From Mauremys mutica (Eukaryota; Chordata; Testudines; Geoemydidae), in NCBI RefSeq assembly GCF_020497125.1, contig NC_059094.1, positions 815,203 to 879,202 on the forward strand: a stretch of DNA of 64,000 nucleotides. The letters are read 5' to 3'. Below the pieces are notes generated by a model. That model had not been told where the DNA came from and did no database searches. It was given only the letters and a program-made list of their open reading frames with translations. The position numbers were made by a program, and so were the translations under genes. Below, one piece after another: positions 41,186-53,269 of the stretch; the first letter of the stretch is position 1; every line of letters begins with the position of its first letter.

Positions 41186-43960
41186 ATGAACTGGAGGGGA
41201 CGGGTGGAGACAGGGGACGGGACAGAGGCAGGGGCGGCTCTAGAAAATAGGCTGCCCCAGGCAGCGCGGTGTGCTGCGCCGCCCTTCCTCGGTCCCGCGG
41301 CGGGTCCCCTCTTCCCGCGGCTCCGGTTGAGCTCCCGCGGCAGGTCCACCGGAGCCCCGGGACGAGCGGACCTGCCGCAGGCATGACTGCGGGAGCTCCA
41401 CCGGAGCCGCGGGAACAGCGGACATCCCAAGGGCACGGCTGCGGACGGTTCGCGGGTCCGGCGGCTCCGCTTGAGCTGCCGCAGCCATGCCGCGGGACGA
41501 GCCGAGCCGCGGGACGAGCGCCCCCTCCGCAGTCATGCAGGCATCACTGTGGCAGGTCCACCGGCCCAGCCTGCCGCCCCCTAGATTTGGCCGCCCCAGG
41601 CAACAGCTTAGTTTGCTGGTGCCTAGAGCCGCCCCTGGACAGAGGACAGGGCTGGGGGGACGCAGGGACGGGACAGAGGGGACGAAGGGGGCAGGGACGG
41701 ATGGAGACAGGACGGGACGGAGGACAGGGCTGGGGGGATGCAGGGACGGGACGGAGGGGACGAAGGGGGCAGGGACGGATGCAGACAGGGGACAGGACGG
41801 AGGACAGGGCTGGGGGGTGCAGGGATGGGGCGGAGGGGACGAAGGGGGCAGGGACGGATGGAGACAGGACGGGACGGAGGACAGGGCTGGGGGAATGCAG
41901 GGACGGGACGGAGGGGACGAAGGGGGCAGGGACGGATGCAGACAGGGGACAGGACGGAGGACAGGGCTGGGGGGTGCAGGGATGGGGCGGAGGGGACGAA
42001 GGGGGCAGGGACGGATGGAGACAGGACGGGACGGAGGACAGGGCTGGGGGGATGCAGGGACGGGACGGAGGGGACGAAGGGGGCTGGGACGGATGCAGAC
42101 AGGGGACAGGACGGAGGACAGGGCTGGGGGGATGCAGGGACGGGACGGAGGGGACGAAGGGGGCAGGGACGGATGGAGACAGGACGGGACGGAGGACAGG
42201 GCTGGGGGGATGCAGGGACGGGACGGAGGGGACGAAGGGGGCAGGGACGGATGCAGACAGGGGACAGGACGGAGGACAGGGCTGGGGGGATGCAGGGACG
42301 GGACGGAGGGGACGAAGGGGGCAGGGACGGATGCAGACAGGGGACAGGATGGAGGACAGGGCTGGGGGGATGCAGGGACGGGACGGAGGGGACGAAGGGG
42401 GCAGGGACGGATGGAGACGGGACGGGACGGAGGACAGGGCTGGGGGGATGCAGGGATGGGACGGAGGGGACGAAGGGGGCAGGGACGGATGGAGACAGGA
42501 CGGGACGGAGGACAGGGCTGGGGGGTGCAGGGATGGGGCGGAGGGGACGAAGGGGGCAGGGACGGATGGAGACAGGACGGGACGGAGGACAGGGCTGGGG
42601 GGATGCAGGGACGGGACGGAGGGGACGAAGGGGGCAGGGACGGATGCAGACAGGGGACAGGATGGAGGACAGGGCTGGGGGGATGCAGGGACGGGACGGA
42701 GGGGACGAAGGGGGCAGGGACGGATGGAGACAGGACGGGACGGAGGACAGGGCTGGGGGGTGCAGGGATGAGGCGGAGGGGACGAAGGGGGCAGGGACGG
42801 ATGGAGACAGGACGGGACGGAGGACAGGGCTGGGGGGGTGCAGGGACGGGACTGAGGGGACGAAGGGGGCAGGGACGGATGGAGACGGGACGGGACAGAG
42901 GACAGGGCTGGGGGGATGCAGGGACGGGACGGAGGGGACGGAGGGGACGAAGGGGGCAGGGACGGATGGAGACAGGGGACGGGACGGAGGACAGGGCTGG
43001 GGGGATGCAGGCATGGGGCGGAGGGGACGAAGGGGGCAGGGACGGATGGAAACAGGGGACGGGACAGAGGACAGGGCTGGGGGGGGACAGGGCTGGGGAG
43101 ACGCAGGGACGGACGGAGGGGACGAAGGGGGCAGGGACGGATGGAGACGGGACGGGACAGAGGACAGGGCTGGGGGGGATGCAGGGACTGGACGGAGGGG
43201 ACGAAGGGGGCAGGGACGGATGGAGACAGGGGACGGGACAGAGGACAGGGCTGGGGGGATGCAGGGATGGGGCGGAGGGGACGAAGGGGGCAGGGACGGA
43301 TGGAGACAGGGCACGGGACAGAGGACAGGGCTGGGGCAGGGACGGATGGAGACAGGACGGGACGGAGGACAGGGCTGGGGAGACGCAGGGACGGGACGGA
43401 GGGGACGAAGGGGGCAGGGACGGATGGAGACGGGACTCAACAGAGGACAGGGCTGGGGGGATGCAGGGATGGGTCGGAGGGGACGAAGGGGGCAGGGACG
43501 GATGGAGACAGGGGACGGGACAGAGGACAGGGCTGGGGGGGTGCAGGGATGGGGCGGAGGGGACGAAGGGGGCAGGGACGGATGGAGACGGGACGGAGGA
43601 CAGGGCTGGGGAGACGCAGGGATGGGACGGAGGGGACGAAGGGGGCAGGGACGGATGGAGACGGGACGGGACAGAGGACAGGGCTGGGGGGATGCATGGA
43701 CGGGACGGAGGGGACGAAGGGGGCAGGGACGGATGGAGACAGGGGACCGGACAGAGGACAGGGCTGGGGGGATGCAGGGATGGGGCGGAGGGGACGAAGG
43801 GGGCAGGGACGGATGGAGACAGGGGACGGGACGGAGGACAGGGCTGGGGGGACACAGGGACGGGACGGAGGGGACGAAGGGGGCAGGGACGGATGGAGAC
43901 GGGACGGGACGGAGGACAGGGCTGGGGGGACGCAGGGAAGGGAGTGAAGGATGGAGGGAG
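41185..43960 (+). repeat. Minisatellite, main G-rich array (~78-bp unit)
   Basis: About 30 units with the landmarks GGGACGGATGGAGACAGG, GGAGGACAGGGCTGGGGGG, TGCAGGGACGGGACGG and AGGGGACGAAGGGGGCA. The consensus unit counted by eye is 78 bp (26 codons), with variants carrying GACAGGGGACAGG or CACAGGG and local duplications of GGACGGAGG. The array is split once, by the hAT-type element at 41229-41637. The runs of G are capable of G-quadruplexes. Very long open frames on both strands (up to ~1069 codons) are by-products of the unit length. Confidence 0.95.
41229..41637. mobile_element. hAT-type non-autonomous transposon in the minisatellite
   Basis: A 409-bp element with terminal inverted repeats CAGGGGCGGCTCTAGA and (complement) CAGGGGCGGCTCTAGG, flanked by perfect 8-bp duplications GACAGAGG at 41221-41228 and 41638-41645. 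An 8-bp target duplication and CAGGGG-type ends are the signature of hAT elements. The duplicated octamer is part of the minisatellite unit, so the insertion went into an existing array. The interior is CpG-rich and encodes no transposase. Confidence 0.93.
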
Positions 43961-44001
43961 CGGGAGGGTGACCAGATCGCAAGTGTGAACTATCAGGCCA
44001 C

Positions 44002-44550
44002 GTTGGTGGAGCTGCGGGGGAGACAGACAGACACAGGTGCGCAGCCCCGTTGGGAGCCAGAGGCACACTGGTCCGCCTGGCCGTGTGCTACCAGCGTGCC
44101 CTTTCCTATTGGGGTGTGCCCATGCTGTGCCACAGAGCTCCCCTGCCCAGCACCCCCCTACAACTCTTCCACCACAAATGCACAGTGCTGTGCACACACA
44201 CCTCGCCCAGCACACCCCTGCCCACAGCCCGACCACAGCTGCCCAGCACCCCACACAGAAACCCCCACTCTCTAGTTTCCCAATACACACAGATTTCCCC
44301 TCCCTTCCTTTCTCCCTCCCAGTGCCCTTCCCCACAGCCCCACACCAGAACTGCACAATGCCCCACACAGACCCGCAGTGCCCTGACACACACAGATCTC
44401 CCCCATAGCCCAGCACCCTGTTTTTCACTCTTGTTTTTACAAGACCCAAAGGGAGAAATCCCCTCCCTCCTCCTACTCCATGGGAGGAGGGAAGCGGGGA
44501 TTGAGCTTCTCTATGAATAGCTCCAGTGCCTGATTCTGCTTTAACTTACT
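44002..44550. other. C-rich, low-complexity stretch, no gene recognised
   Basis: Repeated CCCAGCACCCC and CACACAG phrases between 44100 and 44400; otherwise unremarkable. Frames here are low-complexity. Confidence 0.5.
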
Positions 44551-44563
44551 TTTCCTGAAAGAG

Positions 44564-44794
44564 CAACAAAGAATCCTGTGGCACCTTATAGACTAACAGA
44601 CGTTTTGCAGCATGAGCTTTCGTGGGTGAATACCCACTTCTTTGGATGCAAGAAGTGGGTATTCACTTGCATCCGAAGAAGTGGGTATTCACCCACGAAA
44701 GCTCATGCTGCAAAACCTCTGTTAGTCTATAAGGTGCCACAGGATTCTTTGTTGCTTTTACAGATCCAGACTAACACGGCTACCCCTCTGATAC
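44564..44794. mobile_element. Palindromic retroposon with 13-bp target duplication
   Basis: The element folds on itself: CAACAAAGAATCCTGTGGCA to ACCCACTTCTT (first arm from 44564) is the reverse complement of the stretch ending GATTCTTTGTTG near 44755, with only a few mismatches over nearly 80 bases; a ~35-bp loop region lies around 44659. The tail reads AGACTAACACGGCTACC. TTTCCTGAAAGAG is repeated exactly at 44551-44563 and 44795-44807. A 13-bp duplication points to retrotransposition; the inverted-duplicate form recalls Penelope-like elements, but that assignment is inference. Confidence 0.8.
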
Positions 44795-44807
44795 TTTCCT
44801 GAAAGAG

Positions 44808-47800
44808 GCACCATTTTTCTCAGTTTTACCGTCACCCCTGGGGTTCTGAATAACAGCAGTGAAACTGACCAAAGCTGCTAGTGCTTGGCAGCATTGTGAG
44901 GCGGAATAGAAGCTCTGGAACTGCCAGTTTGCAGACTCAGGAAGACAGGTCTGCACTGGTTTACATTTGGAAGGTTATCTTCAGATAATGATAGCTGGGC
45001 ATGTGCTTTCTTCAATCCCTGACAATGCATGGCAGAGAATACAATTATTAAAGAAAAACAGTTTTAGCCCCTTTTTGCACAGTTACCTGCACTTATACAG
45101 GTTGCAACCTGATATTCCTTGCACAATCTACAAGTTTGGGTGCATCGGTAATGCCCTAATTGTATTACCGTTGCACCGTGATTTTGCTTGGTTCTTTTTA
45201 ACCAAGGTGAAGTATTCCTAGAAAATAGGTGAAACATTTGGATTTGTAACAGTAATGTAAATACTGTGATAAATTCAGTGCCCCTGGCTTCCCATGGTTC
45301 CACAATCATAGAAATGGCACTGGAATTTACTTTTATCTTCAGAATTCTTCCCCCCTTCCTCCGCAGATCACCATAAGAACTTCAGGAAGGGCATTTGAAA
45401 TAACACATAAAAGTGATTCCATGCACAAGTCTAGAGTGTTTTCTGTTTCTCTGGAATTTGGCAGTCTATGGTGCTTAATATGGGCATATATGTTTGATTA
45501 CTATAGAAATTTTTCAGATCCTGTAAAAAAAAGTCTGTCTTCACAGAATCCTCTCATCATTGGTACAGAAAGTGAAACAGAAGTGCTGCAGTATTTTAGG
45601 GTTTCTGGATTTGTTTTTCTCCAGGAAACAATTTTGGTGCTTTTATTATGCCAGATAATTACAAAAAATGTATTATCTTAAAAATTTTGGTGATTGGCAG
45701 CAGTAGCCCTGGAAACGAAAATGGGTGAGATTTTCAAAAGAGAGTAAGTGATTTAGGAACATAAGTCTCATTAACTTTTAATGGGACTGGCATTTCTAAG
45801 TCATGCAGTTTTCAATGTCTCACCCATCATGTAAAATAGGGCTTGAATTTTCTATGATTTAGTTGACCACTGGCATGTACTTTCAGTATTTTCAAAAAGC
45901 ATATACCAAATGGTAAATTAGAACATGCTGTAGCATGGCTAGTGCTGAATTATCAGAGAAGTAGTTTCAAAACTTCCAATTTTTTATGCAGTATGTAGCT
46001 ATTTATTTGTTCTAAAATCCATACTCTTACTGGCAGACTATTCTCAGACCTTGTAACCTTGTATGACTCTTACATAAACAAAGTTGTAGCTTCTAGTAGA
46101 GACTTAACTGATTTGCTCCGCTCTTTGTGTTATAGAGGAAAATCTTGTTCTCAGATGCCGATTCTTGAAATGATGAGGGTTTGTCGATCCCATAAATCAC
46201 CTTCTTTCAAGGCCGGATCAGATATTCAAACAAGGTTATGAACCTCCTTACTTGTACAGTCATAATTCCAAAACAGGTCGATCAAGAGGAGTTAAGTCCC
46301 TGCCCTGTATAATTTATAAACATGAAGCTGAGTAACCTTGGATGACTAAATTAAACTCTAAAATAATAATGAAAAGCTTAGCTTTATTTTAGCAAACTGG
46401 TATTACAAGTTTCATGACATAAATGTTAACTATCAATATCTTTGGCACTAGAAAATGGATTTTTCTCTGCACAAAGTCCATTTCTTGGCAGAGGATACAT
46501 TGGGAACTATCAATATAAAAAGGATTAATGTGGAGACATGAAGAATAATAAAACATTAAGGATGTTATCTAAATATTTCAAATAGAGAGAAAGAGGTACA
46601 TGTCTACCTATAATATGAGTTTTAGGATCAGCGGGCTCAGTTGTTTACAGATTCTGAATGATGCTTTGTTTTGATTCTTGTGAAAGCTTCCTTATTTATT
46701 TTCGTGGCCCAGGGTTGTCTCCTTGGTTTCCCTGTTTATATATTATATAATAAGCATGTTAATCAAGGGTGATCATGTTAGGTTCTTTTCATCCATGGTT
46801 TAAAACAATTAGAGAAACTCTTTCTTTTCCCCCCCTTAGCTTAGTCTGCAGAAAAATTCACAAGATGAAATAAGCTCTGTGTGGGTTTTTCCCATGTAGA
46901 GCAGTGAAATTGTCCTATTTGTTTTTCTATTTCATATTTCTGTACATGTTAATTTATTTTTATTCCTAAACCATTCCATAAGTTCCTATGTTTAAATATA
47001 ATTTGAAAGTCAGAGTCACTCTAGGCAAAAATTAGAATTAAATTCTTTATTAGAAGTACATCATTAAGCATAAAGAATGAGGAGTACTTGTGGCACCTTA
47101 GAGACTAACAAATTTAATAGCTCTGTAAAGGCAAAAAGGGAAAGGGCATGGGTGGAAATGAAAAAGTGCAGGCATTTGAAGAGGGATTTCACTGGAGAGA
47201 GGATGAGGCTTGGAGATGGTAGCACACATTTAAAAAAAAATTCATATTGCTTGTGTTTCAGGCAAAGATTAGGCATTTATTTACCTTTAAAATACATTTT
47301 TAACTGGATTTTCAAAACAGTTGCTCTCAGAAACCACTGTGTAACTTAACCCCCTTAATTTAATTGTCTAGTAATTGATAGAATTAGAAACCACAGATAT
47401 TAAGAAAGATTACACCAGAGGTTATCAAGGTAATTCACTGGACTGCATTTCTGGCATCTTTTGGATGATGCTGCAGAATATTTGGGGCACGGGACCATTG
47501 TTTTGTTAGACAGTGCCTAGAACAATGAGGCCCCGAACCCTGATTGGTACAAAGCATAATAGAAAGAACTGGGTGGAAATTGCTGAAGGGCCCGATCTTG
47601 CTCTAATTGAAGTCAATGGAAAAAATTCCATTGATTTCAATGGTGTAGAATTGAACCACAAAGGAGGCAGTTGGGGGAGGGATACCGCTGGGATAGGTTT
47701 ACAGAAGGACAAGTGGCATTTGGGACTTCAGACACCTTGCAGAGCCAGAATGAAGTGACATACACAGAAGCAAAGACAGAGGGGTGGTTGATGAAGCTGT

Positions 47801-49130
47801 TAACAGCTGGGAGGTCCAGATATGTGAGCCACACTCAACAAAGTGAACATGTACAAGCCCCGGGGCCAGAGTTTATTGTTTCCTGAATACTTTAAACAGG
47901 ATCATTACATGCTGAAATAGATGAGTATTGCTAGAGTTATGAAGGCAAAATTGTCCTGTTAGATTGCACCTGGGGAAATCTGGGTTTTGTTTTATCTGTT
48001 GGTTTTATGGTTACTGTATATTTTGTTCCTGTCCTCTTTATAAAGTGCTGCTGATTTTTTTATATTGTTCCTTATTCATTTGATGCCAGGGCCTTATTAT
48101 ATCCCGTTGTTGTTTTTAGGCTACTCTTGTGGAGTATGAAATATAATTAAAAGGCCACATTTTCAAAGGATCCTCCTCTATTCAGGCGTGTAGAAGTTTT
48201 CATGCAAATAGCAGCATGTGCATGTTTCAGGTAACAGCAGATGCATGCACAGGTGATAGATTCAGACTTGCAGTGCTCAGAAAGTGTGCATACAGATATT
48301 TGCATGGATTTAAATAGAGGCCACTTTTTGAAAACATGTCAAAAAATATCAGTAAGTTAGGCCACCTTATAATTAGGTTACATTTAAATAGCTACATAAG
48401 TGGGATCAGGGAGATCTACTTTGTCCTGAGCTGTTACAATTGAAAAGTGCTGGGTCACTTTAACAATTTCAAACCCCTATAAAGAACCACTTGTTATGGC
48501 AGGAGTCTTGTAGGTGATGTATGTGATGATGAATATGCCAGAAAAATTCCAAGATATCGTGTGTAATTGAGCAAAACCCCAGGTTTAATGGAATTGAAAA
48601 GTACTTGTGTCACAGATCTAGGCAATTACTGTTCATAAAGGGGCACCCCCAACTTGAAAATCATTTCAATCAGAAAATGCTGCATCTACTATTGTTACAA
48701 TTAGCCACGGAGGTTGCTGTCACTGAAAGGGATTAATGAAAAAATAACATTTTCATCTCTTGTTTTCATTTGTTTGCTGTGTGCATTTGGCAGGTCTCTG
48801 TGTAATAGTCCTTGTGTGATGGTGCCTGCCCTTCCCTATGCTACTGAAGAATGTGCTGATCAGTACTGTGGTAGCAGAACTGAAACTGAAAAGGTAGCAG
48901 GCAGGACTATGCACAAAGAGAAAAGGGATGTAGACCTGCCCTTTGTACCCTGCAGGACCTGTGGTCACAGGCCCTTCCTAATTTGGGGGGAACCAAGGAA
49001 TATAAAAAGTAATCTCTTGTAAATTGAACCAATGTTGTCTGACTGCTAGAGTTGGAATCTTGATACTAATTTTTCCTAATGATTGTAAGTTATTTATAGT
49101 CACCTGGCTGGCCTTTGAGGACTGACAAAT
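44808..49130. other. Mostly single-copy AT-rich DNA, no gene supported
   Basis: Compared with its surroundings this stretch is poor in recognisable repeats, and none of its short open frames has domain-like sequence or sensible splice sites. A 50-bp repeat fragment is at 47072-47120. It may be intronic or intergenic DNA; a downstream part of a gene whose promoter is the CpG island at 40.2-40.7 kb is possible but unsupported. Confidence 0.5.
47072..47120 (+). mobile_element. Short fragment related to the palindromic retroposon
   Basis: GAGGAGTACTTGTGGCACCT then TAGAGACTAACAAATTT is the start of a common sauropsid repeat that shares GTGGCACCTTA..AGACTAAC with the element at 44564-44794. It ends abruptly after about 50 bp. 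Confidence 0.5.
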
Positions 49131-49134
49131 CACA

Positions 49135-49915
49135 GCCAGAAGCCCCCTCGAGGTTTGAAACCTGTTCAGTCTCAGTCATCTGGTGAGAGTTGAATTCTAG
49201 GCATGGAAAAAACGAGCTTAAGGAGGCAGAATTTTATTGTGTACCTGGGATTTTGTCCCTTAGATTCACTGGGGACATTGGGGTTTGTCCTTTGTTTCAC
49301 CTTTTCATCCATCCATCCCTCCCTCCCTCCTTTCTCTTCGTCTCTTGCTTCTTTTATCCTTTCTTCTATTCCCCTCCCAAAACCAGGAGAGGGGTGTGTG
49401 TGTGTGTGTGTGTTGTGGGGCAGTGATCCCCACCAGTGACCTGGGCCATCCTTTGGGCTCTCTGGTGAGAACTCTCAGCCTCCCATCCTCAGTTTCTACC
49501 CTGATTGGCTGAGCAGGGGGTTATTGCCAGAGAAGAGACTCAGGTCTTGTTGTTCTGTTTTAAGACCAAGTAAATAAATCATAAGCAGTTGTATGTTTGA
49601 TGAATTTTGCTGCTTCTCTGCACTAATTGTCTCTGAGCAGTTCATGATTCTCTCTAACATTGCAGTTCTCCTAAAATACTGGCTGAATACTTACTATGCA
49701 CTGTTGCTGGTCTGGAGCTCATCTGAGAGCACTTTACTCAGATCATTCAATGTAGGAAATTTAAGATCCGATGCTTAGTTTGAAAATCAGGGCTCTTGGG
49801 TCTTATTCCCAACTCTGCCACTGATTATGCGACCTAAGACAAGTTAATTATCCTTTCTCAGCCTTATCTTCTCCCTCTTTCAAGTAGGGATAATAATGAT
49901 CCACTCCTACCTACC
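49135..49915 (+). repeat. Subfamily-b duplication unit, partial
   Basis: Lacks the 5' third of the unit (starts near CCTCGAGGTTTGAAACC) but keeps the pyrimidine tract, a (GT)n tract at 49395-49413, the CTGATTGGCTGAGCAGG motif and the block ending GATAATAATGATCC. It is more diverged from the IR-arm copies than these are from each other. Confidence 0.7.
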
Positions 49916-49924
49916 TCATGGTGG

Positions 49925-50300
49925 GTGGAGATAGGGCCAACTATAGGTTTTTTGCTGTCCCAAGCAAAAAAAAAATTGACTGCCCCCACCCCAGCCCTGG
50001 GCTCCTCCCTGAATCTCCCTGCTGCCCCAGCCCTGGGCTCTGCCCCCTCCACCCACACCCCCTGCTGCCCCAGTTCTGGGCCTACCCCCCAACCTGTACC
50101 CCCCTGCTGCCAGCCTTGGGCTCTCCCCCACACACCCGCACCCCATGCCATCCCAGCCCTGGGCTCTCCCCCCCACACACCAGCACCCTCTGCCACCCCA
50201 GCCTTGGGATCTTCCCCACACATGCACCCCGTGCTGCCCCAGCTCTGGGCTCCCCCCACCCACTTGCACCCTCCTTCCACCCCAGCCCTGGGTCACTGGT
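49925..50300. mobile_element. hAT-like element with C-rich ~45-60-bp repeats
   Basis: It begins near ATAGGGCCAACTATAGG, TTTTTTGCTGTCCCAAGC, a degraded form of the terminal region of hAT-type elements, and continues with six or so repeats of CCCAGCCCTGGGCTC plus variable spacer. No clear second terminus. Confidence 0.45.
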
Positions 50301-50687
50301 AACTTGCTCCCAGAGTGGGTCATTCAGCAGGAATTTTGGATGTTCACAGAACACAGACAGGACTAGTTCCCATATGGTTACAGAACTGCAGTAACATGGA
50401 ACAATTTCCAGCTTGTGTGATTAAAGCATATCTGGATGCATATTATAAGACTGTCCTACAGAAATGAGGAAACGTTGAGGTGCCTTTATTATTCTTATGT
50501 TCCATTCTTTGTTTCTATGGGCAATTTGCCAATGCAATATCACTGTCTTCCTTTTAAACAAATAAAACTATAAAACAAACAAACAAAGGCAATGGCTGTT
50601 GAAAATAGCAATTCCAGTCCTAAAAACCACTGGGAAGCATTTCTTGCTCAAGTTGATCCTACTTTTTCTACAGCAAATTACAGTGAA
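50301..50687. other. No gene recognised
   Basis: AT-rich sequence with a short A-rich tract (AAACAAACAAACAAAGG near 50575). Nothing assignable. Confidence 0.4.
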
Positions 50688-52341
50688 TCAGTATATTTGA
50701 TTTGGGAGAAATGAAGTAACAGCTGCCCAAATTGAGCTTCAGCACTCCTGAATTTTGAGGGTGTTCAAATCTGGAAGGCAGGTGCTAGATTCCCTTTCTG
50801 AATATTAGCTAAATCTGGAAAGGAAAAGTCAATTTCTGCTTCGATGGCTCAGAAGTGGAAATCCTCTACGTGCCTGGTACTGTATCTAAAGCTGCCCAGG
50901 TCCAGTAGAGCCTCTCCTCCCTTACTCTTAAATTCTAGTGGGATCCACGTACCTCCCTTGCTAGGATTCAGATAAAGAAGGGAACTGTCCATTTAGTCCA
51001 CCCAATTCCTTCCTTGGGGGCTGCAAGGTGAGGTCACACCAGTATCTCTAATCCAGTCTGGGGATGTCTTCTGAAGGGGATATCTAGGGCAAAGCCTTCT
51101 ACAACTTGGGCACACTCGTTCCCCATTCACAGTGCCACCCCGCTCTAGCAGTGAGCTCTCCATTCACAGCAAGCTGCAGCTTGAGGTTTCAGCTACCGTA
51201 CTCCCTCCCCCTGCCTTTCCTGTTGATAGCGGCCAAGGGAATGCTGAGAAATGTAGTTTTTTTCCTGCTCCAGAGCTGGCTCTATAGGCAGGGAGCTAAC
51301 CAAGGAACTACAGCTCCCAGGGCCCCCTGTTGGTTCTCAGCTCCCAGGCTGGATCCCTGCTGGCTGCCGTCCCTGCAAATGGGCTGCTCCAAGAACCTGC
51401 TTGCTTTGCTAGTGCCTAGAGTCGCCCCTGCCTCCACCCATCCTGCACCCCCACCCTGTGCCCCAGCCTGGAGCCTGCACCCAGCACCCAACCATCCCAC
51501 ACCCCAAACCCCTGCCCCAACCCAGGGCCTGCACCCCAGACCTCCTCGCCCGACCCAAACTCCCTTGCAGAGCCTGAGGCAGGTGAGGGGCAGAGTTCGT
51601 CGGGGGGGGAGGGCTCTGTGCAGTAATATAGTGACTCCTTGGGTCTTTGAATGAGGCTTTATACTTGGGGTGGGGGGGTGAGGAGGCAAGCAGCGAGTCG
51701 GTGGATGGAGAGGGGCAAATCTCCCAGATTCAAAATCTGTGACTGTGTCTGTTGGTCCTTCTAGCTGCTTTTCTCTGGGCTGGGGGTTGTTCCCACAGGA
51801 AGGTGTTTGCTTCTTATCCCCGAGGCCATCAGTATGTCTGCTCTTCTCTAGTCAGCCCACTTGCCAGGCTTGATTGTCCTTGGTTGGGCTGCCAGCCCCT
51901 CTCCAAGGATTGCAGCTGTCTGGAGGTACTGCCCTCCACGCCTTGCTCAGTCACACCTCATTCATTCAACAGCGCAGTTGATTACCAAGTGGGGGGGAGA
52001 TCTTATTCTACTTCTAGCAAAAAGACACTTTTCTTTTACCTTAATTACACTACCTTAGGGGCCCGCTATAACATATTACCAAGGTTCAATACAAAGTCAT
52101 ATACAAGTTATAGAAAAATGCATAATGCAGAGATTTATCTACAACTGCATTGATTGACTGCATTGATTGACTGTGCAGTAATATAGTGACCCCTGGTCTT
52201 TGAATGAGGCTTCATACTTGTCTCATTAATGCAGAGAAGCAGCAAAATCCATCAAACATATAAGTGGTTATGACTTATTTACTTGGTCTTAAAAGAGAAC
52301 AAAAAGGCCTTGAGTCTCCTCCCTGTCATTAACCCCCTGCT
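50688..52341. repeat. Right arm of inverted repeat IR-4
   Basis: Reverse complement of 8818-10470, collinear throughout. On its right it continues directly into a subfamily-b unit, whereas the left copy is joined to an LTR piece, so the right copy seems closer to the ancestral arrangement. Confidence 0.9.
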
Positions 52342-53265
52342 CAAACAATCAGGGTAGAGACTGAGGATGGGAGGCTGAGGGGTCTCACCAGAGAGCTCAA
52401 AGGATGCCCCGCAACACACACACACACACACACATACACACACACACACACACACACAGACACACACCCCTCTCCTGGTTTTGGGAGGGGAATAGAAGAA
52501 AGGATAAAAGAAGCAAGAGACGAAGAGAAAGGAGGGAGGGAGGGATGGATGGATGAAAAGGTGAAACAAAGGACAAACCCCAATGTCCCCAGTGAATCTA
52601 AGGGACAAAATCCCAGGTACACAATAAAATTCTGCCTCCTTAAGCTCGTTTTTTCCATGCCTAGAATTCAACTCTCACCTGATGACTGAGACTGAACAGG
52701 TTTCAAACCTCGAGGAGGCTCTTGCCTTCTAAACAGGGACATCTGTTTTCTAGGAAATCACTAAAAGAGAAGGAGAAAACTCGAAAGAGATTCCTCCTGG
52801 CGCTCACGTAGGTGAACCCGAATACTCTCAGTCCTCAAAGAGAGACCTGGAGAAGGAGACTTGATGAAGCAAAGCCACAGGGTCTCTGAGGTTTCCCTGG
52901 CCCCTCGCCCCTGCCCTGCTTGGCTGATGTCAGCATCTCTCTGTGAGGTCACCACCTCCCCACCGCCTTTGACCAATAGTCTGAGGTCCTGCAAAAGGCC
53001 TTTGTGATGTCACTGCCACACCCCTCCCTTGCTGGGCTAATGTCCTGCCTCTGGCCAGGCACTTTGGAGGTTTGAGCTACTCCCTGTGGATCACCCCACT
53101 CAAGGAGCGTTCGTTCTAGGAAGCAAGCCGGCTAGACAGTAAAACGTCAGACGCTGCTGCTCCCAATGCTACATTCAGTTTTTTAGAAATTAGTCGACTT
53201 TATGGCCAGAAGAGACCATTAGAGCATCTAATCTGACCCCTGCATATCACAGGCCTCCTGTATGA
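52242..53265 (-). repeat. Subfamily-b duplication unit, full length
   Basis: Minus-strand copy with all landmarks. The donor-like position reads GAAG|GCAAGAG here, a GC-type variant of the GTAAGAG in subfamily a. It ends near the sequence TGTATGACACAATAG at about 53270. Confidence 0.7.
52412..52467. repeat. (CA)n microsatellite
   Basis: About 28 CA units with TA and GA interruptions, the longest such tract in the window and at the homologous position to the shorter tracts at 8195, 28806 and 49395. Confidence 0.9.
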
Positions 53266-53269
53266 CACA

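Noticed and set aside
41240..44449. Open frame of 1069 codons (minus) and frames of 845, 833, 605, 500 and 343 codons in the same region
   Set aside because: All run through the minisatellite. The unit is about 78 bp, a multiple of three, and lacks stops in most frames, so every frame on both strands stays open; repeats of Pro/Ser/Arg or Gly/Asp/Arg follow. No start context, splice sites or non-repeat domain.
47500..47900. Overlapping 60-80-codon frames in the AT-rich single-copy region
   Set aside because: Short, on both strands, with no domain or splice support; expected by chance.
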